DNA of 64,000 bases from Bacillus massiliigorillae (GCF_000380245.2 NZ_HG428741.1:3260182-3324181), one strand, 5' to 3'; numbered from the stretch's first letter, positions 1 through 8,243 are shown. Translations and numbers: made by a program. The notes: generated from the letters alone by a model not told the origin.

Positions 1-172
1 GGCGCTTCCGCTTTTCTTTGTCCAGCTTCAGCGCCTAGCTCCTAATGGATTTCATCAACCTCCCTACGATAAGTCAACATCGAATTGACTAGCGTCTCTT
101 CGTGTTTCCTTTATCTCAGTCGGAAGGCTCCAATCCATACGGAGCTAAACAGGCGCCTCCGCTTTTCTTTGT
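1..172 (-). repeat. bcr-like interspersed repeat, family A
   Basis: Read on the minus strand, this shares long stretches with copies at 30530-30682 and 62024-62176: a head rich in AAAAGCGnnnGCGCC, a centre with GGAGC then ATAAAGGAAACACGAAG, then GACTTATCGTAGGGA and a GAGCT-AGACA tail. Bases 1-20 look like the head of another copy, so the element may be tandem or cut by the window edge. It resembles the bcr repeats of the B. cereus group; I cannot assign a bcr number. Confidence 0.75.
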
Positions 173-282
173 TCCTTTGATTTTATCAAATAATCGTGAT
201 GATATACACTCCAGCAACTGAAAACTCTTTTTTAAACTTTTTTATTTTCTTGTTATATAATCCGATAAAATGGTTATCATAA

Positions 283-710
283 TTAGTGAGGAAGGAATTC
301 TTCTAGTGATTGGTCACATTCAACATTTCAAAATTTGAAATGAGGTGTCTGTTAAAGACAGTATTCTGTTTTAAACAGTAAAATCAATTATAAGTAGCTT
401 TCCTAAATGCAAGGAGATGGTTAGCTTGCACAGTTCTATCCGTTCACAATTAAACACATAACTTTTTTCTAACGAAATGAGGTGTTTGCAGCAGGTATCC
501 TATCGCTTTATAAGTTGTAAAACATATAAAGTTACAAACGTAGGAGATGGTTGCATTGGACGAAGAAACTTTCTCTATAAGCGATCACACATTTTATTTA
601 AAAAAATAAATGAGGTGTTTGTTGCAGAGATATAATAGCAAAGTAAACTTACAACAGATTAATTCCTCCTCACGCGGACAGGGTGTACATTATATGTGCA
701 TCCTGTCTTT
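283..710 (+). ncRNA. candidate structured RNA built from ~130-nt repeated units
   Basis: No convincing coding sequence is present. Bases 286-299 pair with 661-673 (13 pairs, one bulged A at 292), closing a ~390-nt domain. Inside, the box AAATGAGGTGT occurs at 338, a near copy at 475 (GAAATGAGGTGT) and another at 608; AGGAGATGGTT occurs at 412 and 542. The boxes alternate with a ~130-nt period. Local hairpins include 345-361 and 409-430. A 12-bp hairpin at 677-707 followed by a short T run looks like an intrinsic terminator. A weak promoter (TTGTTA at 250, TATCAT at 275) would start transcription near 287, exactly at the closing stem. hit has its own Shine-Dalgarno sequence further down, so this looks like an independent RNA. 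I do not recognise the family. Confidence 0.6.
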
Positions 711-712
711 CA
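677..712 (+). terminator. terminator of the candidate RNA
   Basis: A 12-bp stem (677-688 with 696-707, two G-U pairs) and a 7-nt loop are followed by TTT and a T-rich stretch. It lies a few bases after the closing stem of the candidate RNA and about 150 bases before hit. Confidence 0.65.
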
Positions 713-856
713 TTATTTGGTACTTTATTATTGATATAAAGGACAACCATAAGGACAATTCAATCTAAAAAACAACACCCAAAAGAATAGCCAGTATCGC
801 TTATGAATGTGGTAAAATATGTGTAAGCTTTTACAGATAAGGAAAGGGTGGAAATA

Positions 857-1276
857 ATGAGCGATTGTATTTTTTGTAAAATTATTAATGGAGAAATTCC
901 TAGCTCAAAAGTGTATGAAGATGAGCATGTACTTGCTTTTTTAGACATAAGCCAAGTAACAAAAGGACACACTTTAGTTATTCCTAAAGTACATAAAGAA
1001 AATGTTTACGAATTAACATCTGAAATGGCTAGTCATATTTTCAGCGTTGTACCAAAGATTGCAAATGCCTTAAAAGCGGAATATCAACCTATTGGTTTAA
1101 ATACTGTTAATAACAACGGTGAAGCTGCTGGACAAACTGTTTTCCATTTCCACATGCATCTTCTGCCTAGATACGGAGAAGGCGATGGATTTGGTGCAGT
1201 ATGGAAAACAAATACTAGCGATTACACACCTGAAGAATTACAACAAATGGCTAAAAATATTAACCAACATATTTAA
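857..1276 (+). CDS. hit: HIT family nucleotide-binding protein Hit
   Basis: This 139-residue histidine-triad protein is probably a cytosolic nucleoside phosphoramidase or dinucleotide hydrolase. The catalytic triad HFHMH is at residues 97-101, and C4, C7 and H46 fit the usual zinc site. I start at ATG 857, because the in-frame GTG at 848 lies inside the Shine-Dalgarno sequence AAAGGGTGG. Length is typical. It stands alone between the candidate RNA and serC, with a strong terminator behind it. In B. subtilis hit neighbours serC and ecsA in the same way; the ecs genes are not seen here. Confidence 0.93.
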   Translation: MSDCIFCKIINGEIPSSKVYEDEHVLAFLDISQVTKGHTLVIPKVHKENVYELTSEMASHIFSVVPKIANALKAEYQPIGLNTVNNNGEAAGQTVFHFHMHLLPRYGEGDGFGAVWKTNTSDYTPEELQQMAKNINQHI

Positions 1277-1283
1277 AAAAAGT

Positions 1284-1318
1284 AGTGACTAGAGCATTTG
1301 CTCTTAGTCACTTTTTTT
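1284..1318 (+). terminator. hit terminator
   Basis: A hairpin with stem GTGACTAGAGC and its complement is followed by seven T residues, directly after the hit stop codon. Confidence 0.9.
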
Positions 1319-1428
1319 GTAGAATTTACTCAATTTTTTAATTTTTTAATAAAATTATGTTTTTTCTGCTCATAATTTGATACGATTAAACTACTTTATT
1401 TCACTATAGTGGAAGGGGACACTAAATT

Positions 1429-2526
1429 ATGAAAAGAGCTTACAATTTCAACGCAGGTCCAGCAGCATTGCCTCAAGCAGTGTTGGAGAAAGCAAACAGC
1501 GAATGGCTTAACATCAACAATTCTGGGATGAGTGTGATGGAATTAAGTCATAGAAGCAAAGAGTATGATGCAATTCATAACAAAGCGAAAACATTATTGA
1601 AAGAATTAATGGGAATCTCAGACGAGTACGAAGTATTATTCCTACAAGGTGGAGCAAGTCTTCAATTCTCAATGATTCCAATGAACCTATTATCTGATCA
1701 TCAAACAGCAGCTTATGTACTGACTGGTGCATGGTCTGATAAAGCATTTAAAGAAGCGAAAAAACTTGGAAAAGCCGTAGTGGCTGCTTCTACTAAAGAG
1801 GACAATTATACACATATTCCTTCTTTAGACAGCATTAATTATGAGCATGATGCAGCTTACTTACACATTACAACGAACAATACGATTTACGGAACTGAAT
1901 GGAAAGAATATCCTGAAACAGGAAATGTTCCATTAGTAGCTGACATGAGCAGTGATATTTTAAGTACAGTGATTGACGTGAATAAATTTAGCGTTATTTA
2001 CGCAGGTGCACAGAAGAACCTAGGACCATCAGGTGTAACTGTTGTCATCATCAAAAAGGACTTAATTAGTGACGAGTTAACACATTTACCAACAATGCTA
2101 CAATATGCAACTCATGCTAATAGTAATTCTTTATATAACACACCACCAACTCTTGCAATCTATTTATTATCTCTAGTATTAGAATGGGCTAAAGAACAAG
2201 GTGGCGTAGCAGAAATCGAAAAAATTAATACGAAGAAGGCTAACATCATTTACAACGTAATTGATGAAAGTGAAGGTTTTTACAAAGGACATGCACAGAA
2301 AGATAGCCGTTCTCACATGAATATTACTTTTACACTTCCTAACGATGAATTATCTAAGAAGTTCTTAGAACAAGCGAAGGAAGAAGGATTCGTAGGCTTA
2401 AATGGTCACCGTTCAGTAGGTGGATGCCGTGCATCAATCTACAATGCAGTACCAGTAGAACATTGTGAAGCATTAGCTTCTTTCATGAAGAAATTCCAAG
2501 AGGCAAATATATTAGTTCAAAAATAA
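1429..2526 (+). CDS. serC: Phosphoserine aminotransferase SerC
   Basis: SerC converts 3-phosphohydroxypyruvate and glutamate to phosphoserine in serine synthesis, and has a related reaction in pyridoxal phosphate synthesis. The 365 residues match the family length. The start YNFNAGPAALP is the class V aminotransferase N-terminus, and the PLP lysine is K196 in YAGAQKNLGPSG. The C-terminal GHRSVGGCRASIYNAV segment is characteristic. The Shine-Dalgarno sequence is AGTGGAAGGGG. It lies between hit and trpP as in B. subtilis, with its own promoter-sized gap on each side. No riboswitch or T-box is visible upstream. Confidence 0.96.
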   Translation: MKRAYNFNAGPAALPQAVLEKANSEWLNINNSGMSVMELSHRSKEYDAIHNKAKTLLKELMGISDEYEVLFLQGGASLQFSMIPMNLLSDHQTAAYVLTGAWSDKAFKEAKKLGKAVVAASTKEDNYTHIPSLDSINYEHDAAYLHITTNNTIYGTEWKEYPETGNVPLVADMSSDILSTVIDVNKFSVIYAGAQKNLGPSGVTVVIIKKDLISDELTHLPTMLQYATHANSNSLYNTPPTLAIYLLSLVLEWAKEQGGVAEIEKINTKKANIIYNVIDESEGFYKGHAQKDSRSHMNITFTLPNDELSKKFLEQAKEEGFVGLNGHRSVGGCRASIYNAVPVEHCEALASFMKKFQEANILVQK

Positions 2527-2564
2527 TCACTATGATGATATAATTACACATAATCATTTTTTCG

Positions 2565-2622
2565 CAGTAGGCAAAGAGTGCACTACTGGAAAAACAATTT
2601 AGCTTAGATGAGCAGAGGAGAG
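2565..2622 (+). promoter_or_regulatory. TRAP-like NAG-triplet array over the trpP ribosome binding site
   Basis: Five NAG triplets (TAG, TAG, GAG, GAG, GAG) at 2600-2622 are each separated by exactly two bases, and the last two contain the Shine-Dalgarno sequence. A hairpin CAGTAG/CTACTG at 2565-2588 precedes them, with further TAG/AAG/GAG triplets near 2568-2578. This is the signature of TRAP (MtrB) RNA binding that blocks translation, as known for trpP (yhaG) in B. subtilis. No mtrB gene is in the window. Confidence 0.6.
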
Positions 2623-2631
2623 ATTTTATAA

Positions 2632-3147
2632 ATGAATACAAAATCGTTGGTTTCTATGGCATTACTAGTAGGGATTGGAGCGGTTCTTCACGCTGTAGTT
2701 CCAGGAATTTTATTTATTAAGCCTGATTTAATGCTAACAATGATGTTTTTAGCAATTATTCTATTTCCACAAATGAAAAATGTCATCGTACTAGGAATTG
2801 TAACTGGAATTATTTCCGGTTTAACAACAACATTCCCTGGTGGATTTATTCCTAATGTAATTGACAAATTCGTTACAGCAATTGTTTTCTACTTATTGTT
2901 AGTTCTATTGAAAAAAATCCATTTTTCAATTAAAACTATCGGGTTCTTAACAGTAATTGGAACATTAATTTCTGGTACTGTATTTTTAGGATCAGCTTAT
3001 ATGATAGCAGATTTACCAAAATCATTCTTTGCACTATTTGCTAGCGCTGTACTTCCAGCAATGGTCATTAATGCTATTTTGATGGTAATCATCTATCCAA
3101 TTGTTACTGCCATTCTAAAGAAATCAAATGTACCGATTGAAGCATAA
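2632..3147 (+). CDS. trpP: Tryptophan transporter TrpP
   Basis: This 171-residue, very hydrophobic protein has about five membrane segments and matches the YhaG/TrpP family, an ECF S-component-like tryptophan importer. The start ATG follows AGGAGAG. Position after serC and before yhaH and hpr agrees with B. subtilis. The five-triplet NAG array covering its Shine-Dalgarno sequence suggests translation is repressed when tryptophan is plentiful, if a TRAP protein exists in this genome. A strong terminator follows. Confidence 0.88.
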   Translation: MNTKSLVSMALLVGIGAVLHAVVPGILFIKPDLMLTMMFLAIILFPQMKNVIVLGIVTGIISGLTTTFPGGFIPNVIDKFVTAIVFYLLLVLLKKIHFSIKTIGFLTVIGTLISGTVFLGSAYMIADLPKSFFALFASAVLPAMVINAILMVIIYPIVTAILKKSNVPIEA

Positions 3148-3161
3148 TTTTACACTTAATG

Positions 3162-3191
3162 AGGATACCTATTAATAGGTATCCTTTTTTT
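3162..3191 (+). terminator. trpP terminator
   Basis: The palindrome AGGATACCTATT / AATAGGTATCCT is followed by seven T residues, 14 bases after the trpP stop. Confidence 0.92.
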
Positions 3192-3206
3192 AATACTCAC
3201 CAAAAC

Positions 3207-3256
3207 AAAAAGTCTTAACCCATCTTTCTTATTGGTAGATGGCATTAAGACTTTTA
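3207..3256 (-). terminator. terminator of the small membrane gene
   Basis: AAAAGTCTTAA and its complement form the outer stem, with an inner CCATCT/AGATGG stem. On the minus strand it ends in a T-rich run, directly after the stop codon of the 3262-3435 gene. Confidence 0.8.
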
Positions 3257-3261
3257 TTGCT

Positions 3262-3435
3262 CTATCGAAAAACAAAGCCAATGAGTAAGAAAAAAACACT
3301 TCCAACAGAACAAGCCACCATCCGTTTTTGTAATATATACTTTGATGGATACACACCCGCATTAAGAAAATGTAATAAAAAATAAAGTGTCCCTAAAAAA
3401 AAGATTAAGGCAAACAAAAAAGAGATATACATCAT
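3262..3435 (-). CDS. Small hypothetical membrane protein
   Basis: The product is 57 residues with two likely membrane helices (about residues 3-22 and 38-55) around a short loop ending in SKYILQKR. I start at the first of two adjacent ATG codons (3435), which follows GGGGGAG at a good distance; an upstream ATG at 3468 has no comparable site. It has its own terminator. I recognise no family, and the reading rests on the ribosome binding site, terminator and membrane character. Confidence 0.65.
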   Translation of the reverse strand: MMYISFLFALIFFLGTLYFLLHFLNAGVYPSKYILQKRMVACSVGSVFFLLIGFVFR

Positions 3436-3469
3436 TCTAGTCTTCTCCCCCTTTTTTAAATACAACACC

Positions 3470-4005
3470 TTACTTTACTTGTATTCCAAATATGAAGATA
3501 CAATTACTAGCAGCTATTTTTCCAACAAGGAATAAATAGAGAGTCACACACAAATAATTATCTTTAAATAATTATTTACAGCAAAATATTGGTTTTTTAT
3601 ACGTGACTTATGATATATATAAGTTATAGGAATTTTCTTATTATCTTTTTTGAAACTTTCTATAATTGGTAAATAGTCTTTTTTCAATATACTACCTTAA
3701 AGATAAGAAGAAATTTTCATAGGGAAAGATTCCATTATAAATTGGACGAAAGATAGGGTAATTATCCTACCTTTTCTGAAAAACATAAGCAATTCGACAA
3801 GATATTGAGCTTAATTCTCATATTTTTTTAAAAATATCAATTTTCTTATCTTTTAAAAAAGGATTTTATATCTTTTTGTAGAAAAATAGTTATATGGTTA
3901 TTTTTAAGCATTTTGGAAATTATTATTGACTTTACTCTTTTATTCTTGTTAAGTGATAGTATCAATACTATTCTAAACTAGAATAAAATTATATTTTAAG
4001 AGGTG
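3470..4005. other. AT-rich intergenic stretch without a recognisable gene
   Basis: No supported reading frame is seen. It holds an AATAATTAT-type inverted repeat near 3553-3580 and, at its right end, a possible promoter for yhaH (TTGACT near 3927). Otherwise I see only runs of A and T. Confidence 0.5.
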
Positions 4006-4011
4006 AAGTAA

Positions 4012-4380
4012 ATGAATGCAAAACATGTTATGCTTGGATTTTTAGCTGGTGCTGCAGTTGCTGGAATTGGCACGCTCCTTTACGCTCCTGCTTCTGGTAA
4101 AGATTTACGCAAAAACATTTCAAATAATAAAGATGACTTTCAAAATATTTATCAAGATATCAAATCAAAGATACAAGAAATGAAGCAGGAAACGATATCT
4201 GCATCGCAAGTTAGTAAAGAGGCTATTTCGCTCTTTATTACAGATGTAAAAGCTCTAATCCAATCATGGAAAGAGGATATCGAACCTCACAAAAACGAAA
4301 TTCAATTCCGAATCAAGGAAATTGAAAGTGCTCTTGGAGAATTAGAACAAGTTGTTTCAATTCCGGTAAAAAAAGAATAA
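4012..4380 (+). CDS. yhaH: YtxH-type protein YhaH
   Basis: The 122-residue protein begins with a single membrane segment (residues about 6-25, with GFLAGAAVAGIGTLLYAP) followed by a charged, helix-rich tail. This is the YtxH/YhaH family, small general-stress or envelope proteins of unknown biochemical function. The start ATG follows AAGAGGTGA. It sits just upstream of hpr as in B. subtilis, and a 14-bp perfect hairpin separates the two. Confidence 0.88.
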   Translation: MNAKHVMLGFLAGAAVAGIGTLLYAPASGKDLRKNISNNKDDFQNIYQDIKSKIQEMKQETISASQVSKEAISLFITDVKALIQSWKEDIEPHKNEIQFRIKEIESALGELEQVVSIPVKKE

Positions 4381-4462
4381 AGCGAAACGTAAAATGATTC
4401 ATTCAAACATATGCTAATAAGCATTCGCTTGAAGTTACCGTTCCCACTAGTTCATTGGCCAC

Positions 4463-4496
4463 ATTATACAAGGAGATAATCCTCTCCTTGTATAAT
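4463..4496 (+). terminator. long perfect hairpin between yhaH and hpr
   Basis: A perfect 14-bp stem starting ATTATACAAGGAGA encloses the loop TAATCC. The T run after it is poor, so it may be a weak terminator or an mRNA end stabiliser for yhaH. Confidence 0.6.
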
Positions 4497-4631
4497 ATTT
4501 AAGTAAGTAATATTGATAAAGAAAAATATAATAGTAATAAATTTCAAAAAATTTAGTAAATTTTTTCTTTATTAATTTTTATTTTATTGTCATAATAAAT
4601 ACAAATGATTTGTAAAGTAGGTGTACCTATC

Positions 4632-5213
4632 ATGCAAGAAAAAAATTATTCTATTAAAGAAGCAATGCTTTTCAGCCATCGAGTAGCACAGCTTAGTAAA
4701 GCTTTATGGAAATCTATTGAAAAAGATTGGCAAAATTGGATTAAACCGTATGATTTAAACATCAATGAACATCATATTCTTTGGATTGCATATCATTTAA
4801 ACGGTGCGTCCATTTCAGATGTTGCAAAGTTTGGAGTAATGCATGTATCAACAGCATTTAATTTTTCTAAAAAATTAGAAGAGAGAAAGTTACTTGTATT
4901 TTCTAAAAAAGAAAACGACAAACGAAATACGTATATCCAAATCACTGAAGAAGGTGAAAAAATTCTATTAGATTTAATGGAAAATTATGATCCGACGAAT
5001 AATGCGGTGTTCGAAGCATCATTACCTCTTCATAACTTGTATGGAAAATTCCCAGAGATGATTGAAATTATGGCCATCATTCGAAATATTTATGGTGATG
5101 ATTTTATGAAGATATTTGAAAGTTCATTTTCCAATATCAAAGCAAAGATCTCTGAATCAGATGGAAAAATCGTTCATACACAACAGCAAGAACAAGAAGT
5201 AGAGACTGTTTAA
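4632..5213 (+). CDS. hpr: Transition-state regulator Hpr (ScoC)
   Basis: This is a MarR-family DNA-binding protein that represses protease and sporulation genes during the transition to stationary phase in B. subtilis. The start ATG at 4632 gives 193 residues beginning MQEKNYSIKEAM, which aligns with family N-termini. AGGTG lies at good spacing before it; the ATG at 4605 adds an unrelated nine residues. The winged-helix core includes KPYDLNINEHHILWIAYHL and KFGVMHVSTAFNFSKKLEER, both strongly conserved. The last codons overlap the end of yhaI on the other strand. Confidence 0.95.
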   Translation: MQEKNYSIKEAMLFSHRVAQLSKALWKSIEKDWQNWIKPYDLNINEHHILWIAYHLNGASISDVAKFGVMHVSTAFNFSKKLEERKLLVFSKKENDKRNTYIQITEEGEKILLDLMENYDPTNNAVFEASLPLHNLYGKFPEMIEIMAIIRNIYGDDFMKIFESSFSNIKAKISESDGKIVHTQQQEQEVETV

Positions 5214-5560
5214 AAAAAACAATCTCCCTCTTCTAAAAGCTCTTTCATATTTTGCATTAGAGCAACATATACACCTTGCTTTAAGCAAGCCTGTACTAGC
5301 TCATTAATAGAAATTGAATTCGGTAAATGAGCCTGCAACTCATTCAAAAGCGGATAAAATGTTACATATCCTTCCGCTTTTTGTTTTTGGAGTTTTTCGC
5401 TCATCGATTCACAAACATCTAACAATGCTTCGGTTTCCTGTCTGGATAAATTTTTAAGGATAATTAAATAATATAATTGATCATTCGAAAACTTTAACAT
5501 TCTAATTAATAGCTGCTGGTGGTATTCTAATGTCTCTATTCTTCTTTGTAAATCATCCAT
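5210..5560 (-). CDS. yhaI: YhaI family protein (DUF1878)
   Basis: The 116-residue, soluble, mostly helical protein matches the DUF1878/YhaI family of unknown function. It starts MDDLQRRIETLEYHQQLL, a short coiled-coil-like segment, and ends in GDCFF. Its stop codon overlaps the hpr stop by three bases in convergent orientation, so the two transcripts must overlap at their 3' ends. The same pairing occurs in B. subtilis. An AGGAGAG site precedes the start. Confidence 0.88.
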   Translation of the reverse strand: MDDLQRRIETLEYHQQLLIRMLKFSNDQLYYLIILKNLSRQETEALLDVCESMSEKLQKQKAEGYVTFYPLLNELQAHLPNSISINELVQACLKQGVYVALMQNMKELLEEGDCFF

Positions 5561-5744
5561 AGTAATCTCTCCTCTGTAAACAACAATTCAAATGAATGTA
5601 TCATAATATTAAAACACTAATCATATATTTATAAATCATGGCATTTTCGTTTAAAAATGTTATTGCTTTTTTAAATAAAAAATCGTACATTATTCTAAGT
5701 GTTTTATTCTTAACGTGAATCTCCCCTTGGAGGCTGAAAACTAA

Positions 5745-6284
5745 ATGAATTGTTGGAAATCAATCAATCTAAATAAACAATATGGTAATCACAAAATTGT
5801 TATTCTATCGCTGTTAACAATGCTACTTTCCTTCATTATAATATATACTTTTATTAGCACTGGGATTGCAAGTGATCGATTAAATGATAATCATATTGTT
5901 TTTTTCTTATTGATTATCTTTTTTATGTATCCAATCCATAAAATTTTGCATTTATTACCTTTACTTTTTGTAAAAAGCAAAATTAAAATTTTAAATAAAC
6001 CTTTTATGTACTTACCAATCATTACGATTAAAATTGTTGAACCGATTAGCAAATGGTTATTTATCGTAACACTTTTAACACCTTTTATTGTTGTTTCAAC
6101 CTTTGTCTTATTATGTACACTTATGTTTCCATCTTACGCCCATTACTTAACGATTCTACTTTCACTTCATATTGGATTGTGTGTGTCTGACTTGATAACA
6201 TTAAAGAATATCTTCTTTTCTCCACCTAGATGTTTAATTGAAGAATTCGAAGATGATATACAATTATTGGTCCGAAAATCATAG
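5745..6284 (+). CDS. DUF3267-like membrane protein
   Basis: The 179-residue protein has four predicted membrane helices and a HKILH motif near residue 65, resembling the HExxH-like motif of DUF3267 putative zincin membrane proteins. The glutamate of a true HExxH site is replaced by lysine, so metallopeptidase activity is doubtful. The start ATG follows TTGGAGG. A terminator follows. The function is unknown; assignment rests on topology, the motif and position between hpr and prsA. Confidence 0.6.
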   Translation: MNCWKSINLNKQYGNHKIVILSLLTMLLSFIIIYTFISTGIASDRLNDNHIVFFLLIIFFMYPIHKILHLLPLLFVKSKIKILNKPFMYLPIITIKIVEPISKWLFIVTLLTPFIVVSTFVLLCTLMFPSYAHYLTILLSLHIGLCVSDLITLKNIFFSPPRCLIEEFEDDIQLLVRKS

Positions 6285-6312
6285 TTTTCTATTTCGCAAG
6301 AACTAGATTTAT

Positions 6313-6358
6313 AAGATAGTATGACTTTTCTCTAAACTCCATACTATCTTTTTTTTTC
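6313..6358 (+). terminator. terminator after the DUF3267-like gene
   Basis: AAGATAGTATG pairs with CATACTATCTT and is followed by nine T residues. Confidence 0.9.
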
Positions 6359-6408
6359 TGAATTTGATATTGTAATGTTACGGAAAATGTTTGTAAGGAG
6401 GAATTCCA

Positions 6409-6600
6409 GTGCCCTCACTTTATATTGTGGCCTTTATTGTTTTTGCAGGAATGATCCTGTACAACATTAATAATATGACAAATAAGCTATGTTTACAAAA
6501 AGAAATCCCAGAAGAGAAACAACCAGGAGTATTCCGCACTATTAATGTATGCTTTACAATTTTATTGCTATCATCCTTTATTAAAATTACCTTTACATAA
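6409..6600 (+). CDS. Small two-helix membrane protein
   Basis: A 63-residue protein starts with GTG eight bases after a strong AAGGAGGA site. It has an N-terminal membrane helix (about residues 3-20), a short polar segment containing EEKQPGVFR and a second helix (45-60). A terminator follows closely. I recognise no family; it is probably a lineage-specific membrane protein upstream of prsA. Confidence 0.7.
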   Translation: MPSLYIVAFIVFAGMILYNINNMTNKLCLQKEIPEEKQPGVFRTINVCFTILLLSSFIKITFT

Positions 6601-6619
6601 TGCCATGTAAAATGAGAAT

Positions 6620-6651
6620 AGGTGAAGCTTTTAGCTTCACCTTTTTATTTT
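6620..6651 (+). terminator. terminator after the 63-residue gene
   Basis: GGTGAAGCT / AGCTTCACC stem followed by TTTTTATTTT. Confidence 0.88.
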
Positions 6652-6684
6652 ACCCGTTTTTATGCGGATCTTATTCTCTATTTC

Positions 6685-6774
6685 TTAAAACCAAGAACAT
6701 CCAATAATGATTAAAAGAATGAACAAGACTACTAGCAAAGCGAAACCTCCGCCGCATCCGCCGACACCTGACAT
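6685..6774 (-). CDS. YjcZ-type miniprotein 1
   Basis: A 29-residue protein begins MSGVGGCGGGFALLVVLF and ends IIIGCSWF. It is a glycine-rich N-terminus followed by one hydrophobic helix, the pattern of the YjcZ family of sporulation-associated miniproteins in Bacillus. AGGGGGAG precedes the ATG at 6774. It is the first of three similar genes on this strand; separate ribosome sites suggest each is translated independently. Confidence 0.85.
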   Translation of the reverse strand: MSGVGGCGGGFALLVVLFILLIIIGCSWF

Positions 6775-6922
6775 AACAGACTCCCCCTCTCTAGCCTAAA
6801 TATCCTATTTATTCTGTTGTAAAATCCTGTCTAGTCAAAAGTAATGTTTTTATTTCGGTTGATTTATCTGATTTAAATTTAATGTTGTCTATTTGCTATA
6901 TATATTAGAGACGCTCTTCCGT

Positions 6923-7006
6923 TTACAACCAACTAGCACCTATGATGACAAGAAGAATAAATAAAACAACTAACACTGCAAATCCATTGTGAAAACCGCC
7001 GCTCAT
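6923..7006 (-). CDS. YjcZ-type miniprotein 2
   Basis: The 27-residue product starts MSGGFHNGFAVLVVLFILL and ends IIGASWL. The FA-L-VVLFILL-IIG core matches the copies on both sides, but this copy has no cysteine. GGGGGTG precedes the start. Role inferred from the family: a sporulation- or spore-associated membrane miniprotein. Confidence 0.83.
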   Translation of the reverse strand: MSGGFHNGFAVLVVLFILLVIIGASWL

Positions 7007-7097
7007 GGTAACACCCCCCTAACGAAGTAATTACCATATACTATTCCAAGACTGTTTCATGAGACTAGGCTTTTAACATGATTACAAGCTGTTTTCT

Positions 7098-7184
7098 TTA
7101 GCAAACAAATGAACAACCCACAATAATCAGCAAAATGAACAATACAACTAATAAAGCAAATCCATTGTTGTTACAGCAGCTCAT
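7098..7184 (-). CDS. YjcZ-type miniprotein 3
   Basis: The 28-residue product starts MSCCNNNGFALLVVLFILL and ends VGCSFVC. I use the second of two in-frame ATGs (7184), which is eight bases from AGGAGG; the first ATG (7190) is too close. Four cysteines make it the most cysteine-rich of the three. The shared hydrophobic core supports tandem duplication followed by divergence at the termini. Confidence 0.83.
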   Translation of the reverse strand: MSCCNNNGFALLVVLFILLIIVGCSFVC

Positions 7185-7365
7185 TTTCATACCTCCTTTT
7201 CTCTGTTCGCTACATTCTATGTCAAAGGTACAAAATTGGTTAGATAAAAGCCTATTTTTTACCTAAATTTCCTTTTCACCTTGAATAAATTTTTGCTCAA
7301 AACTCATTTTATGATATAGTAGGTTTTATGAAAGAACTGTATTTTAAAAATTAGGAGTTGTGAAA

Positions 7366-8226
7366 ATGAAAAAATGGTTACTACCCGTTGCACTAACAGC
7401 TAGTATTGCAGGCCTAACAGCATGTTCTGGTGGCGGAGATTCAGAAGCAGTCGTTGAAACAAAAGCTGGCAATATTACAAAAGAAGAACTATATACAGCT
7501 CTTAAAGAAAAAGCTGGCGACCAAGTCGTTCAAGAACTAGTATTTGAAAAGATTCTTTCTGACAAATATAAAGTGGATGAAAAAGAAGTAAACGAGCGTG
7601 TGGATAAGCTAAAAGAACAATACGGCGATCAATTCCAAATGGCTCTTCTACAAAGCGGATTTAAAGATGAAGCTGACTTTAAGAAAAACCTTAAACTGTC
7701 TTTATTACAAGAAAAAGCTGCAACTAAAGACATTAAAGTAACAGATAAAGAACTTAAAGACTATTACGATAATGAAGTAAAACCAGAAATTAAAGCACGT
7801 CACATCCTAGTAGCTGATGAAAAAACAGCAAAAGAAGTGAAAGCTAAATTAGACGCTGGTGAAAAGTTTGAAGATTTAGCGAAAAAATATTCAACAGATC
7901 CAGGTTCTAAAGATAAGGGTGGAGATTTAGGTTGGTTCGGTCCAGGTAAAATGGTAGCTGAATTCGAAACAGCTGCTTACGCTCTAAACAAAGATCAAAT
8001 CAGTGACCCTGTTAAATCTCAACACGGCTACCATATCATTCAAGTAACAGATAAGAAAGAAAAAGAATCATTTGATAAAATGAAAAAAGAAATTGAAGCT
8101 CAAGTAAAAGCTTCAAAACTAGACAGTGATAAAGTTCAAAAAGTAATGCAAAAAGAAATTAAAGATGCAAAAGTAGAAATTAAAGACAAAGACTTAAAAG
8201 ACGCTTTAAATACTTCTGGTCAATAA
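7366..8226 (+). CDS. prsA: Foldase lipoprotein PrsA
   Basis: PrsA is a membrane-anchored parvulin-type peptidyl-prolyl isomerase that helps secreted proteins fold outside the membrane. The start ATG 7366 lies eight bases after AGGAG. A signal peptide ends in the lipobox LTAC with C20 as the lipidated residue. Residues about 132-225 form the parvulin domain, with ARHILV, GGDLGWFG and QHGYHIIQV. The flanks are charged helices. At 286 residues it fits the family. A strong terminator follows. B. cereus-group genomes usually carry several prsA paralogues; only this one is in the window. Confidence 0.95.
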   Translation: MKKWLLPVALTASIAGLTACSGGGDSEAVVETKAGNITKEELYTALKEKAGDQVVQELVFEKILSDKYKVDEKEVNERVDKLKEQYGDQFQMALLQSGFKDEADFKKNLKLSLLQEKAATKDIKVTDKELKDYYDNEVKPEIKARHILVADEKTAKEVKAKLDAGEKFEDLAKKYSTDPGSKDKGGDLGWFGPGKMVAEFETAAYALNKDQISDPVKSQHGYHIIQVTDKKEKESFDKMKKEIEAQVKASKLDSDKVQKVMQKEIKDAKVEIKDKDLKDALNTSGQ

Positions 8227-8243
8227 TACTTCTTATAACGTAA

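Noticed and set aside
478..635. ~52-codon ORF starting ATGAGGTGTTTGCAG inside the candidate RNA
   Set aside because: No Shine-Dalgarno sequence, composition unlike a protein, and its start is one of the repeated RNA boxes.
840..860. T-box-like AGGGTGGAA before hit
   Set aside because: Only the ribosome site of hit; no specifier stem or full T-box sequence upstream.
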